Shown: in pieces, positions 1-8,834 of the stretch | Layout of the letters: each line of letters begins with the position of its first letter | How positions within the stretch are numbered: position 1 is the stretch's first letter | Source: Kluyvera genomosp. 3 | GTDB taxonomy: Bacteria; Pseudomonadota; Gammaproteobacteria; Enterobacterales; Enterobacteriaceae | Assembly (NCBI GenBank): GCA_002211745.1 | Contig: CP022114.1 | Coordinates: forward strand, 2,388,645 to 2,452,644 | Direction of reading: 5' to 3' | Length of the DNA stretch: 64,000 nucleotides | The notes under the pieces: generated by a model | Databases searched by the model: none | Seen by the model: the letters and a program-made list of their open reading frames with translations, nothing else | Told to the model about the DNA's origin: nothing | Position numbers and translations under genes: made by a program

Positions 1-124
1 AGACTTCCTTTTCCGAAAGCGGCGTGCCCGGCGGAATAAGACAGTGAACGATATCGCGACGCAGAATGCGATAAATCTGTTGATTGACGGGCTGTGTTGG
101 GTTCAGTTGTGTTTCGGCGGCCAT
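1..124 (-). CDS. rspR: GntR-family regulator RspR (YdfH), 5' part only
   Basis: The first 41 codons of a GntR/FadR-type transcription regulator; the rest lies left of the window. The N-terminus reads [20 protein letters not shown] and continues into the winged helix, nearly identical to E. coli RspR (YdfH), which represses the rspAB operon. It lies next to ydfG in the same direction, as in E. coli. The ATG is the first in-frame start and matches the known N-terminus. Only part of the HTH is visible. Confidence 0.9.
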   Translation of the reverse strand, partial: MAAETQLNPTQPVNQQIYRILRRDIVHCLIPPGTPLSEKEV

Positions 125-180
125 TGAGTCGTTCTTATCAGCTGATTAAGCTGTTATTTTACGCTTTTTTTGCCGCCGCG

Positions 181-208
181 CCCAGACCCGACCGAGGGTC
201 GGGCTGGG
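181..208 (-). terminator. Hairpin between ydfG and rspR
   Basis: A GC-rich stem of 12 pairs with one bulged A and a 3-nt loop lies nine bases past the ydfG stop. Neither strand has a T-run after it, so it may be a partial terminator or an mRNA-stabilising hairpin lowering read-through from ydfG to rspR. Confidence 0.4.
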
Positions 209-216
209 ATAAAATG

Positions 217-966
217 TTAACTTCCGCGATGAACGCTAAGTCCTGCGTAGGTCTGGCTGACCGGCATCATCTCAACGGTATTGATGTTGACGTGTTTCGG
301 CAGCGTCGCGACCCACCATACGGCTTCGGTAACATCTTCTGGCGTCAGCGCGTTGGCATTTTCGTAGGTTTTACCTGCTTTTGCGTCGTCACCCTTGAAA
401 CGAACGTTGGAGAACTCGGTGCCGCCGACCAGACCCGGCTCAATATCCGTTACGCGAACGGCCGTACCGTGCAGGTCGGTACGCAGGTTCAGGCTAAACT
501 GACGTACGAAAGCTTTCGTTGCGCCGTAGACGTTGCCACCCGCATAGGGCCAACTGCCCGCGGTTGAACCGATATTGATAATGTGGCCACGATTGCGTTC
601 TACCATACCCGGCAGCACGGCGCGGGTCATGTACACCAGCCCTTTGTTGTTGGTATCGATCATATCTTCCCAATCTTCCACGCTGGCGCGATGCGCGGGT
701 TCCAGACCCAGCGCCAGCCCGGCGTTGTTGACCAGGATATCAATTTCGCGCCATTCGGCTGGCAGGTTGGCGATCGTTTCTTCAATAGCCGCGCGGTTGC
801 GCACGTCCAGCTGTACGGTCAGGATGCTGTCGCCTAACTCATCTTTCAGCGCTTTCAAACGTTCGTTACGACGGCCAGTGGCAATAACTTTGTGCCCGTT
901 GGCAATAAAACGGCGAGTGATGCTTTCGCCAAAACCTGCCGTTGCTCCGGTTACCAGTACGATCAT
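217..966 (-). CDS. ydfG: NADP-dependent 3-hydroxy acid / malonic semialdehyde reductase YdfG
   Basis: Short-chain dehydrogenase of 249 residues, intact. The Rossmann motif TGATAGFGE (residues 6-14), NNAG (80-83), catalytic Ser134 and YxxxK (Tyr147, Lys151) are visible. E. coli YdfG oxidises L-allo-threonine and other 3-hydroxy acids and reduces malonic semialdehyde from pyrimidine (Rut) catabolism; the near-identical sequence supports the same role here. Cytosolic. It lies upstream of rspR in the same direction. The ATG at 966 matches the E. coli start. Confidence 0.96.
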   Translation of the reverse strand: MIVLVTGATAGFGESITRRFIANGHKVIATGRRNERLKALKDELGDSILTVQLDVRNRAAIEETIANLPAEWREIDILVNNAGLALGLEPAHRASVEDWEDMIDTNNKGLVYMTRAVLPGMVERNRGHIINIGSTAGSWPYAGGNVYGATKAFVRQFSLNLRTDLHGTAVRVTDIEPGLVGGTEFSNVRFKGDDAKAGKTYENANALTPEDVTEAVWWVATLPKHVNINTVEMMPVSQTYAGLSVHRGS

Positions 967-1312
967 TTCTCTGTTCCTTCAACGCTTAAGTGTTGCATTA
1001 CCATAGCAGATCACCCAGTTTTTAATCATCTGTTTTGTAATGAGATTTTTAACTATCGGTAAGCTCCAGAAAATGCAGAAGTATCACCTCTGATGACAAC
1101 CGCTACATTGTTTAAAGCGACAGGATTCTGGTCTTCATCTGATGCGCCAGATCTGGCTGCCGCCTACCGATTAGAACATTCCATTGTGGTCTCAATCAAT
1201 GCTCAGACCAAAACGTTTACCTTGGATATGAAGTCTTGATGTTATCCGAAATTAACTCAAGAGCGTGCAAAGCCAGCCTTGAAGCAGGATATATGAGGTA
1301 ACATTCCGGTGG
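967..1312. other. Intergenic region, no gene seen
   Basis: About 350 bases between ydfG and the hok-type locus. I see no credible reading frame and no tRNA or terminator. The right end must carry the promoter of the mok/hok message. ORFs here lack a ribosome binding site and family resemblance. Confidence 0.5.
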
Positions 1313-1356
1313 GTGCTTGAGGCTATCTGTCTCAGGCATAGCCGAAAGGCAGGTAG

Positions 1357-1425
1357 AAAAAAGCCCCAGAAAACATTTGACGTCCAGCAAGACGTTAAAC
1401 ATTCATCTGAGGCCCCTATGCCATA
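1357..1425 (-). ncRNA. sok: Sok-type antisense RNA
   Basis: The strand opposite the mok start can form a small RNA: the 5' part is antisense to the mok ribosome binding region, then a stem TTTAACGTC / GACGTCAAA with a 6-nt loop, then GGGGC followed by six T. This matches the layout of plasmid R1 Sok, which blocks mok translation and so hok. The ends are estimated from that alignment. Confidence 0.7.
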
Positions 1426-1549
1426 CAACATAAGGTTAGCCTCTTACCGACCTTCGGGTATAGGAGTAGAAGGCTATGAAGCCACAAAGAATGGCGCTAT
1501 TGGCGCTCGTCGTTATCGGCATCACGCTTCTGGGCGTACTGCTACTTAA
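1418..1549 (+). CDS. mok: Mok-type leader peptide overlapping hok
   Basis: A 43-codon frame starting in the segment covered by the Sok RNA and ending inside hok in another frame. It resembles the mok of R1-type loci (conserved segment ASYRPS ... EGYEATK, the second part being the out-of-frame reading of the hok ribosome binding region). In known hok systems mok translation is needed for hok translation and is the step Sok blocks. It has no function beyond coupling in the known systems. Confidence 0.65.
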   Translation: MPYNIRLASYRPSGIGVEGYEATKNGAIGARRYRHHASGRTAT

Positions 1550-1706
1550 CAACAAACAACTCTGTGATGTTAGCTTCCGAAGCGGCGGAACGGAGATCGT
1601 GGCTCACATGGCTTACGAAACCAGCCAGGAGTCGGGCGGGGAGCGATCCCCGCCATTTCCGCCGTTGTTCAGTATTCTCAATGCACCCAATCCTTTTGCC
1701 TTCTGA
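1476..1706 (+). CDS. hok: Hok/Gef-family type I toxin
   Basis: A small membrane toxin. After MKPQRM comes a hydrophobic segment (about residues 7-25), then the family signature: one Cys in NKQLCDV, a basic-acidic stretch, and the C-terminal AYET. Hok proteins depolarise the inner membrane when antisense control is lost. The usual length is about 50 residues; here the frame runs on to 76 through a GC-rich hairpin (about 1635-1653) that is non-coding in R1 hok, so a base lost near 1630 has probably removed the true stop. The leader (GGAG before the ATG) closely matches R1. Confidence 0.8.
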   Translation: MKPQRMALLALVVIGITLLGVLLLNNKQLCDVSFRSGGTEIVAHMAYETSQESGGERSPPFPPLFSILNAPNPFAF

Positions 1707-1778
1707 AGATATAATCGAGCAGCGCGGCCTCAATTTGTTTATTCTGCCAGAGTTAACCGTTTTCTTCAGGAGCATGAC

Positions 1779-3823
1779 ATGTCGGCTATGAATCCCTTTT
1801 TCGCCAGCAGCACTTTACCTTATCAGGCGCCGCCGTTTGATGTGATTAAAGACGAGCATTATCGTCCGGCCTTTGACGAAGCGCTAAAACGCAAACGCCA
1901 GGACATCGCCGACATTGCCTGCAATCCTGCCGAGGCGACTTTCGAAAACACCTTTATTGCGCTGGAAAAAAGCGGTGAAATGCTTTCGCGCGTGACGTCT
2001 GTTTTCTTTGCGATGGCTGCATCAAATAGCAATGATGAGATTCAGCGCCTTGATGAGGCGTTCTCGGCAGAGCTTGCCGGGCTGGCAAACGATATTTATC
2101 TTAATGACGCGCTATTCAAGCGGGTTCAGACGGTCTGGGAAAAGCGAGAAACGCTGGACCTGGACAGCGAGTCCTGTCGACTCATCGAGGTGATTTATCA
2201 TCGCTTTATTCTTGCCGGGGCGATGCTTGGTTCACAAGAAAAGGCCGAACTGAAAACGTTGAATACCGAAGCGGCGACGTTAAGCAGCCAGTTTCATCAG
2301 TGCCTGCTGGGAGCGGCAAAAAATGGCGGGCTGGTTGTTGATAATGAGGCCGACCTGGCTGGTCTGAGTGATGATGAAGTCGCGACGGCCGCAACCGCTG
2401 CCGCGGAGCGCGGTCTGGCGGGCAGTTGGCTGATTCCGCTTGTCAACACGACACAGCAGCCTGCATTGGCCTCATTGCGTTCACGTGAAACCCGGGAAAA
2501 ATTGTTTAAAGCGGCATGGCAACGTAATCAGCGCGGAGATGCCAACGATACGCGTGAGCGTATTCTCAAACTGGTGGCAATCCGCGCCAGACAGGCCGAA
2601 CTTCTGGGGTATGCCGATTACGCGAGCTGGAGCATGGCCGACCAGATGGCGAAAACGCCAAAAGCTGCGTTTGATTTTATGCGTGAAATTACGCCTGCGG
2701 CACGGGCCAGAGCGGAACGCGAGCTGGCGGATATCCAGGCGCTGATCGACAACGGCTCATCATCGTTCACTGCCCAGGCCTGGGACTGGCTTTATTATTC
2801 CGAACAGGTTCGTCGTGAAAAATATGCGATCGACGAAGCACAGATTAAACCCTGGTTCGCGCTGGAGCGCGTACTGGTTGACGGCGTGTTCTGGTCGGCC
2901 AGTCAGCTGTTTGGTATCCGCTTTGTTGAGCGTTTTGACCTGCCGGTTTATCACCCTGATGTACGCGTGTGGGAAATATTTGATGCCGATGGTGAAGGCA
3001 TGGCGCTGTTCTACGGCGATTTCTTTGCGCGCGATAGCAAGAGCGGCGGGGCATGGATGGACAATTTTGTGCCGCAATCCACCCTGTTGGGTACCCGTCC
3101 GGTTATCTATAACGTATGCAACTACCCGAAACCTGCCGCCGGCAAAAGCGCACTAATATCCTGGGATGACGTGATCACGCTGTTCCATGAGTTTGGCCAT
3201 GCGCTACACGGATTATTTGCGAAACAGCGCTATGCGACGTTATCTGGTACAAATACGCCACGCGATTTTGTTGAGTTCCCATCGCAGATTAATGAACATT
3301 GGGCCAGTCATCCCGACGTATTCGCCACTATGCGCGTCATCATGAAAGCGGTGAGCCGATGCCGGATGCGCTGCGTGAAAGTCTGTTCCGCGCGTCGAGC
3401 TTTAATAAAGGTTACGAAATGACTGAACTGCTCAGCGCCGCGTTATTGGATATGAACTGGCATAGTTTATCCGCCAGCGCATTGCCGAAGAATGTGGAAG
3501 AGTTTGAGGCTGAGACGCTCCATCGCGAAAATATCGATCTCATCGCTGTACCGCCGCGTTATCGCAGCAGCTACTTCTCACATATTTTTGGCGGCGGTTA
3601 TGCTGCCGGATATTACGCCTATTTGTGGACACAAATGCTGGCTGACGACGGTTACCAGTGGTTTGTTGAACGCGGTGGTTTAAATCGTGAAAACGGGCAG
3701 CGATTCCGTGATGCGATTTTATCCCAGGGTAATAGTAGCGATTTAGAAAAATTGTACCGCGACTGGCGTGGGCACGATCCGTTAATTTCGCCGATGCTTA
3801 AAAACCGTGGCTTGAGTGACTAA
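1779..3823 (+). CDS. dcp: Peptidyl-dipeptidase Dcp (M3 metallopeptidase), frameshifted
   Basis: Zinc dipeptidyl carboxypeptidase that removes C-terminal dipeptides from short peptides in the cytoplasm. The whole ~681-residue sequence is collinear with E. coli Dcp, with the zinc motif HEFGH at about residues 470-474 and the downstream FPSQINEHW segment. The frame breaks near 3330, where VFARYARHH is expected: one base is missing, and the next frame continues to the normal C-terminus. Likely a read error. It is upstream of the mar/ydeE region as in E. coli. Confidence 0.93.
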
Positions 3824-3883
3824 ACCAGGTGTTAAGGGCATGCCTGTCGTCATTTTTTACGCATAGGGCCATGCTGAAAAATA

Positions 3884-3971
3884 TAAAAAGAACCCGCACA
3901 CAGGGCTGGCGGGTTAAGTATCACAATAAGATAGAGCATTCTGGCTATCCTCCCGTTCAGGGAGGATAGTC
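3884..3971 (-). ncRNA. Candidate small RNA antiparallel to the dcp 3' flank
   Basis: Between dcp and the mgrR/mgtS pair, the minus strand has a full small-RNA layout: sigma-70-like promoter, a perfect 10-bp stem right at the predicted 5' end (CTATCCTCCC / GGGAGGATAG, 5-nt loop, 3945-3969), a single-stranded stretch, and a terminator with U-tract. Predicted length is about 88 nt. I do not recognise it as any E. coli sRNA I can recall. The CCTCCC in the 5' arm could pair with Shine-Dalgarno sequences. This is inference from layout; no expression evidence. Confidence 0.45.
3885..3915 (-). terminator. Rho-independent terminator, minus strand
   Basis: Stem AACCCGC / GCGGGTT with an 11-nt loop, followed on the minus strand by CTTTTTAT. 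It points away from dcp, so it ends a minus-strand transcript rather than dcp. Confidence 0.6.
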
Positions 3972-3977
3972 GATGAG

Positions 3978-4005
3978 ATTTTACGTCACCGTAGTCGTTT
4001 CGCAA
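3978..4005 (-). promoter_or_regulatory. Predicted sigma-70 promoter of the sRNA candidate
   Basis: On the minus strand TTGCGA (-35, 4000-4005) and TAAAAT (-10, 3978-3983) are separated by 16 bp. The start would be near 3971, directly before the 5' stem-loop. Confidence 0.4.
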
Positions 4006-4175
4006 CCTGACATTTTCGGTAGGGTATTATTGTTTAAGGGGGGAAGTGCGCTGGCTCACAGGCTCTTTACAAATACGTGCAGTTGTTGAAGAAACTCGCC
4101 ATTCAACTTGCTAATATTGCTGCGTAAATCGTTGAGTTAATGGATTTAATATCGACAATCTGCCCGGAGGCACGA

Positions 4176-4346
4176 ATGAAAAAATCCCAGCGTAAAACGC
4201 GTCGCGAGTCCATCTGGTCCACCCGTCCTGAGCATCAGGACCTACAGGAATCACGTTCCGGCAGATTGTGGGCTGGCCGTCAGGCCGGCTGTCAGAGTAA
4301 AAAGGCGTGGAAAAATTATGGCTTAAATAATGCACTCGCCGTTTAG
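4176..4346 (+). CDS. Possible 56-residue basic small protein
   Basis: ATG 7 nt after a strong GGAGG ribosome site; the product begins MKKSQRKTRRESIW and is rich in Lys, Arg, Ser and Gln, with no membrane segment. I recognise no family. Its stop lies in the putative PhoP box of mgrR. It could be chance; the ribosome site is the only positive evidence. Confidence 0.3.
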   Translation: MKKSQRKTRRESIWSTRPEHQDLQESRSGRLWAGRQAGCQSKKAWKNYGLNNALAV

Positions 4347-4374
4347 CTTTAGTTGAATAACGCAGTGGTAGAAT
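4340..4374 (+). promoter_or_regulatory. PhoP box and promoter of mgrR
   Basis: CGTTTA-N5-AGTTGA (4340-4356) matches the direct-repeat PhoP box, followed after exactly 12 bp by a -10 TAGAAT (4369-4374), the spacing of class II PhoP-activated promoters. This predicts induction by low Mg2+. Confidence 0.6.
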
Positions 4375-4380
4375 TATTTT

Positions 4381-4479
4381 ACAGCAACGGTTTCCTAATC
4401 AAGGAGAGCGGGTAACCGGAGAAGTAAAAATCTATCCATGCAAGCATTTATACCGCCAGTCATTCTGGCGGTTTTTTTT
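4381..4479 (+). ncRNA. mgrR: MgrR-like PhoP-regulated small RNA
   Basis: From the predicted start to the end of a strong terminator (ACCGCCAG-TCATT-CTGGCGGT plus eight T, 4452-4479) is about 98 nt, the length of E. coli MgrR. It sits beside mgtS, as mgrR does in E. coli, behind a PhoP-type promoter. MgrR is an Hfq sRNA that lowers eptB (LPS modification) and ygdQ expression. Identity rests on position, promoter and length, not on a base-level alignment. Confidence 0.65.
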
Positions 4480-4506
4480 ATCTATTAAACCAGTGCTTGG
4501 TGTTGG

Positions 4507-4602
4507 TTAGTCATTCCATTTTCCGCTTAAATAGGCGGTGAGAAAACCGGAAAGCAGAATGAGTCCCACGGCAACCAGAAACACTTGCATATTATCCAGC
4601 AT
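4507..4602 (-). CDS. mgtS: MgtS (YneM) small membrane protein
   Basis: A 31-residue protein beginning MLDNMQVFLVAVGLILLSGF and ending in SGKWND, clearly the orthologue of E. coli MgtS, with a GAGG ribosome site. One transmembrane helix covers about residues 6-25. In E. coli MgtS protects the Mg2+ importer MgtA from degradation and binds the PitA phosphate symporter under low Mg2+. It is too short for ordinary gene calls. It converges on mgrR. Confidence 0.93.
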   Translation of the reverse strand: MLDNMQVFLVAVGLILLSGFLTAYLSGKWND

Positions 4603-4637
4603 GACGACCTCCTCTTTAACGATTTCACTAGCAACAT

Positions 4638-4671
4638 CTATTAGCGTACTCTCTTAAACTTAGACTAACGC
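4638..4671 (-). promoter_or_regulatory. Putative PhoP box / promoter of mgtS
   Basis: On the minus strand GCGTTA-N5-AGTTTA (4655-4671), then 11 bp, then TAATAG (4638-4643) as -10. The first half-site is weak. PhoP control of mgtS is known in E. coli. Confidence 0.4.
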
Positions 4672-4684
4672 CCTCATTTGTGAA

Positions 4685-5631
4685 TTAATTATTTGTTGCG
4701 GTAAATCTTTTTCGATAGGCCAGCGGGCTGATTGCAAAATGTTGCTGAAAGCGCAGACGCAGATTTTTGGCATTACCAAATCCGGTGATTTCCGCGACCT
4801 TTTCTACGCTGTCTCTGCCGGTAGTCAAATGGTGTTGAGCCTGCAACAAACGCTCGTCAAGCAGCCAGCGGGCAGGGGTTTTTCCGGTTGCTTCCTGGAA
4901 ACGACGCAGGAATGTGCGTTCGCTCATACCGACTTTGTCAGCCAGCGAACGAACGCTATGGCTCTCCGCCAGGTGCTGGTGGAGAAAATCAAATAACATC
5001 CCTAAGCGCTGACTTTCGCGGGAGCGGGCGACGGGCCGGGTAATTTGTTGCTTTTGCGCGCCGTCGCGGTGTGGCTGGATGACCAGTCGTCGAGCAACCC
5101 GGTTGGCGGCCTCCAGCCCAAAATCAAGCCTGACAACGTGTAAGCAGAGATCGATACCAGCGGCGCTGCCGGCAGAAGTCAGTACGTTCCCTCGGCGATA
5201 TAAAGTACGTCATCCACAACGCTAATTGCCGGGTAGCGTTGCTGGAGTAGCGTGGTATAACGCCAGTGGGTCGTGGCACGTTGACCATCAAGCAGGCCAG
5301 CCGCCGCCAGAACAAACACGCCGGAACAGATAGATAACACCCGGCATCCGCGCCGATGCGCCTGCTTTAGCGCCAGGCTCAACGCTTCCGGCACCGGGCT
5401 ATCTACACCGCGCCAGCCAGGGACGATAATGGTATCGGCTTCTTCAAGCAGGCTCAGATCGCCATCGGCCATCACGCGAACGCCGCCGGTAGCGCGCAGG
5501 GCACCTTCATCGACGGCAGCAACGGCAAAGCGATACCAGCTTTCACCCATTTCAGGCCGGGGCAGGCCAAACACCTCTACCGCCACGCCAAATTCAAAGG
5601 TACAGAGCCCGTCGTAGGCTAGCGTCACCAC
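4685..5631 (-). CDS. ftrA: FtrA-like AraC/GlxA-family regulator, frameshifted
   Basis: Transcription activator with an N-terminal DJ-1/PfpI-type amidase-like domain (about residues 1-165; SICSG nucleophile-elbow region) and a C-terminal AraC double HTH (SVRSLADKVGMSERTFLRRF; SVEKVAEITGFGN). Sequence is close to enterobacterial FtrA. The frame breaks near 5189, where one base is missing in EGNVLTSAG. The start is uncertain: the GTG at 5631 is in frame, but an upstream ATG at 5672 would fit if another base is missing. Divergent from the rhodanese gene, a usual arrangement for this regulator. Confidence 0.8.
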
Positions 5632-5721
5632 CAGGGGGCGCGTATTGTCATATTCTGGCTGTTTTCTGTCATTTCTGTGGGCAGTTCTCGTATTGGGAGC
5701 CTGTTTATACTCATCGCATCG

Positions 5722-5736
5722 TTACCATAGTGGTAA
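5722..5736. promoter_or_regulatory. Inverted repeat between ftrA and the rhodanese gene
   Basis: TTACCA-TAG-TGGTAA, perfect 6-bp arms, 19 bp before the rhodanese ATG. A candidate operator for the divergent pair; which protein binds is not shown. Confidence 0.35.
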
Positions 5737-5754
5737 TACCTAACGGGAGAGTCA

Positions 5755-6156
5755 ATGATGAGTTACGTTACCGAATTTCCGGCGGCCAGCGCGGCTGACG
5801 CCGCAGCCCATTTTCGCCAGCGTCTGGGTTTTGAAACTGACTGCGCCGACGTGCACGCCGCCCTGCAGGAGCCAGAAGTGGATTTTGTCCTGCTCCATGT
5901 GGTTGGCAGCGCCGAGACGTTTGCCCGACGCCATTTACCCGGCGCGATCCATCTTCGCCATGCTGAGATGAGCGCTGAACGCATGCAGGAATGGCCGAAA
6001 GAGACCTTATTTGTGGTCTACTGCGCCGGTCCACACTGCAATGGCGCTGACCGCGCGGCATTAAAGCTGGCGACGCTGGGCCGACCGGTGAAAATTATGC
6101 TTGGCGGTATCACCGGCTGGGAAGATGAAGGTTTTGCCTTTAGCCAGGGATCGTGA
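5755..6156 (+). CDS. Rhodanese-domain protein
   Basis: Single-domain rhodanese of 133 residues, intact. The active-site loop is CAGPHCNGAD (Cys at about residue 97) after the conserved RRHLPGAIHL segment; GGITGWEDEG is the usual C-terminal motif. Such proteins carry persulfide on the loop cysteine. The loop CxGxxCNG resembles YgaP/GlpE-like members with a second Cys. No signal peptide, so cytosolic. Paired divergently with ftrA, which probably controls it. Two ATGs in tandem follow a GGGAG ribosome site. Confidence 0.85.
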   Translation: MMSYVTEFPAASAADAAAHFRQRLGFETDCADVHAALQEPEVDFVLLHVVGSAETFARRHLPGAIHLRHAEMSAERMQEWPKETLFVVYCAGPHCNGADRAALKLATLGRPVKIMLGGITGWEDEGFAFSQGS

Positions 6157-6308
6157 ATTTTTTTCATCTATCATGAATTATTCTCGTTTGCTTGTGGCGC
6201 ACACGGATGACACCATCTGGACATGTAGCCATCCAGAAGGCTAAAAAGTTCAAATAATAAATTATCACTCCGGGTAACCAGTTTGCCCGAGTGAATAAGG
6301 AGAATCGC

Positions 6309-7414
6309 ATGCCACATCAACACGCCCCGTACCGCGCCGATATTGTCGGCAGTTTTTTACGCCCACTGACCATCAAACAGGCGCGCCAGCAGTTGGCTGA
6401 CGGTGAAATTACCGCGCAGCAGCTGCGTGCCGTTGAAGATGCTGAGATTCGTCGCGTGGTGCAGCATCAGTGCGACTGTGGCCTGCATGTGGTGACCGAC
6501 GGCGAATTCCGCCGCGCCTGGTGGCACTTCGATTTCTTCGACGGTTTGCAGGGCGTGGAGCGCTACGACTCAGATAAAGGTATTCAGTTTAACGGCGTAC
6601 AGACTCGCGCTCACGGCATTCGCGTGACCGGTAAACTTGGTTTCGGCGACCATCCAATGCTGGAGGATTTCCGTTTCCTGAAAAGCATCTGCGGCGACGC
6701 AACGCCAAAAATGACCATTCCAAGTCCGAGCGTGTTGCATTTTCGCGGGGACGTAAGGATATTGATGCGACCGTATACCCGGATCTGGCTGAATATTTCA
6801 ACGATCTGGCCGATACGTGGCGTGATGCTATCCGCGCCTTCTACGATGCGGGCTGCCGTTATCTGCAGCTGGATGACACCGTTTGGGCCTATCTGTGCTC
6901 GGAGGACCAGCGTCGTCAGGTTCGTGAGCGGGGCGATGATCCGGATCAACTGGCGGCTATCTATGCCGACGTGCTGAACCGCGCGCTGGAAGGTAAACCG
7001 GACGATCTGATTATCGGTCTGCACGTGTGCCGCGGTAATTTCCGCTCCACGTGGATTTCTGAAGGCGGCTATGAGCCGGTGGCGGAGATTTTGTTTGGCC
7101 GCGTCAACGTCGATGCGTTCTTCCTTGAGTACGACAACGACCGTTCCGGCGACTTCGCGCCGCTGCGCTTTATTCGTCCTGGTCATCAGAAAGCCGTCCT
7201 GGGGTTGATTACCACCAAGAACGGCGAGCTGGAAAACCCGGAAGGCGTGAAAGCGCGCGTCAAGGAAGCGGCACACTACGTTGCGCTGGAACAGATTTGT
7301 CTCAGCCCGCAGTGCGGTTTTGCTTCGACCGAAGAGGGCAACAGCCTGAGCGAGCAGCAGCAGTGGGACAAGGTCCGCCTGGTGACGGGCGTCGCGGCCG
7401 ACATTTGGTCATAA
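6309..7414 (+). CDS. Cobalamin-independent methionine synthase-like enzyme (YxjG/YxjH type), frameshifted
   Basis: About 368 residues of the MetE C-terminal-domain family. The N-terminal DIVGSFLRP, the zinc/homocysteine site with HVCRGNF and the C-terminal CLSPQCGF are present; these short MetE paralogues transfer methyl groups to homocysteine or related thiols, with donor unknown. The frame breaks near 6748, where HFRGGRKD needs five G but four are present. The ATG at 6309 is preferred (TAAGGAG 7 nt before). It follows the rhodanese gene, a possible sulfur-metabolism link. Confidence 0.83.
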
Positions 7415-7449
7415 CGATCTCTTCCGGGCCGAAGTGGCCCCGGATAACC

Positions 7450-8639
7450 CTACGCCGCGCTGACGGTGGTGCCCCAGGTACTGGCCTTAATTCCACGGAA
7501 AATCAACAGCCACGCCAGCACAATGGTGACCATCATGATGGGGAATAGCATGACTGGCGGGAAATGGGTCAGGATCTGCCCGGTCAGTAGTGGGTTAAGA
7601 GCAGCGCCTAACCAACCCAGCGCCTGAGCGGAAAAATAGCTGGCTTTCATACCCGGTGGAGCGATGTTATCGATCAACATGTATTCACCCGGTGCGTAGA
7701 TGACTTCTCCCAGGGTGAAAACGGCTGCCGCCAGCCCCAGAACCACAGGTTGTCGCCAGAAAACATAAACCCTGTCAGACCTATCACATAGCAAACGGTA
7801 CCAAAGGTCATTAATGGTCGCAGATTATTGGCAGTGAGCTTGCGACCAATCGCGTACTGAAGTGTGACGACCACGGCGGCGTTCACCGGCAAAATCACGG
7901 CCACGACCTTTTCAGCAAAGTTACTGTCGCCAACTGCCAGCACGTACTGAGAGAGGCAGGATGCAAAAGAACCGCCAACGAAGGACGCCAGCAGGCCCGA
8001 CAGCGTGAACCACAGCAGCGCCCGGTCGCGCAGCAATACTGACGGTGACCAGGCGATGGGCGTTTCCGCGATTTCCGTTGGTCTCAGACGTTCAACGTAG
8101 CGCTGGATAAACAGCAGCGGGAAGGCCGCGCATATCGCTGCCAGCCAGAAAGGCAGGTTAATACTTTGCATGACCAGCAGCGTTCCAATCGGCGGACCGA
8201 TAGTCCAGCCAATATTCAGAAACGTGTAGTTAAGCGAAAAAACCTTCGCTTTGGTTGTCGGCGCGAGGGTATCGGAGAAATAGGCTTTCAGTACGGTGGA
8301 AAACACCGAGTACGAGCAGTTGATCAGCGAGAAGAAAAAAACCACCAGCACCACGCTATGGACCAGCGGAATGGCGACAAAACCGCAGATAAAAAAGGCG
8401 ACGGCAATCAGCATGTAGCGTTTTTTATCAAATTTATCGGCCAGAATCCCGAAGCCGAGGCTGAACATGACGCCAACCACCAGCGCAATGGACATGGCAT
8501 AACCGATGGTATCTACCGTCATTGCGTACTGACGCGTGAGATAAATGGTCATAAAGGGAAGTGTGGCGCCGCGTCCGATAGTTAACAGTAACGACGATGC
8601 CAGTAGCGCGATCGTAGATCGTCTGGTCGTTGGTTTCAT
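7450..8639 (-). CDS. ydeE: MFS efflux transporter YdeE, frameshifted
   Basis: Twelve-helix major facilitator, about 397 residues, collinear with E. coli YdeE, which exports dipeptides and some amino acids. Motif A-like GILADKFDKKRY lies between helices 2 and 3; LNIGWTIGPP marks helix 5. The frame breaks near 7740 (GMAAAVFTLGE expected), one base missing. It neighbours eamA and marB divergently as in E. coli. Confidence 0.92.
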
Positions 8640-8834
8640 TTTCCTGCCTGATAGATGTCGTTGTATTGTTTTTTGTTATCTCTTTCACAAATATCATGCC
8701 ATAAGCAGCTTGTATAGCCGTGGTCGTGTTGGGGAGTGCGATTTTGAACTGCCAAAAATAATGATCTATTCCTCGTCTGAATTTTTCGTTACTTTGGTTA
8801 GGTTTACATAAATTTAAAAAACGTTGGGCGAGGC
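8640..8834. other. Divergent promoter region of ydeE and eamA
   Basis: 195 AT-rich bases between divergent ydeE and eamA. No ORF or hairpin of note; promoters for both genes are expected but I could not place either confidently. Confidence 0.5.

Noticed and set aside
181-208. Intrinsic terminator after ydfG
   Set aside because: The hairpin is strong but has no T-run on either strand; kept only as a low-confidence hairpin.
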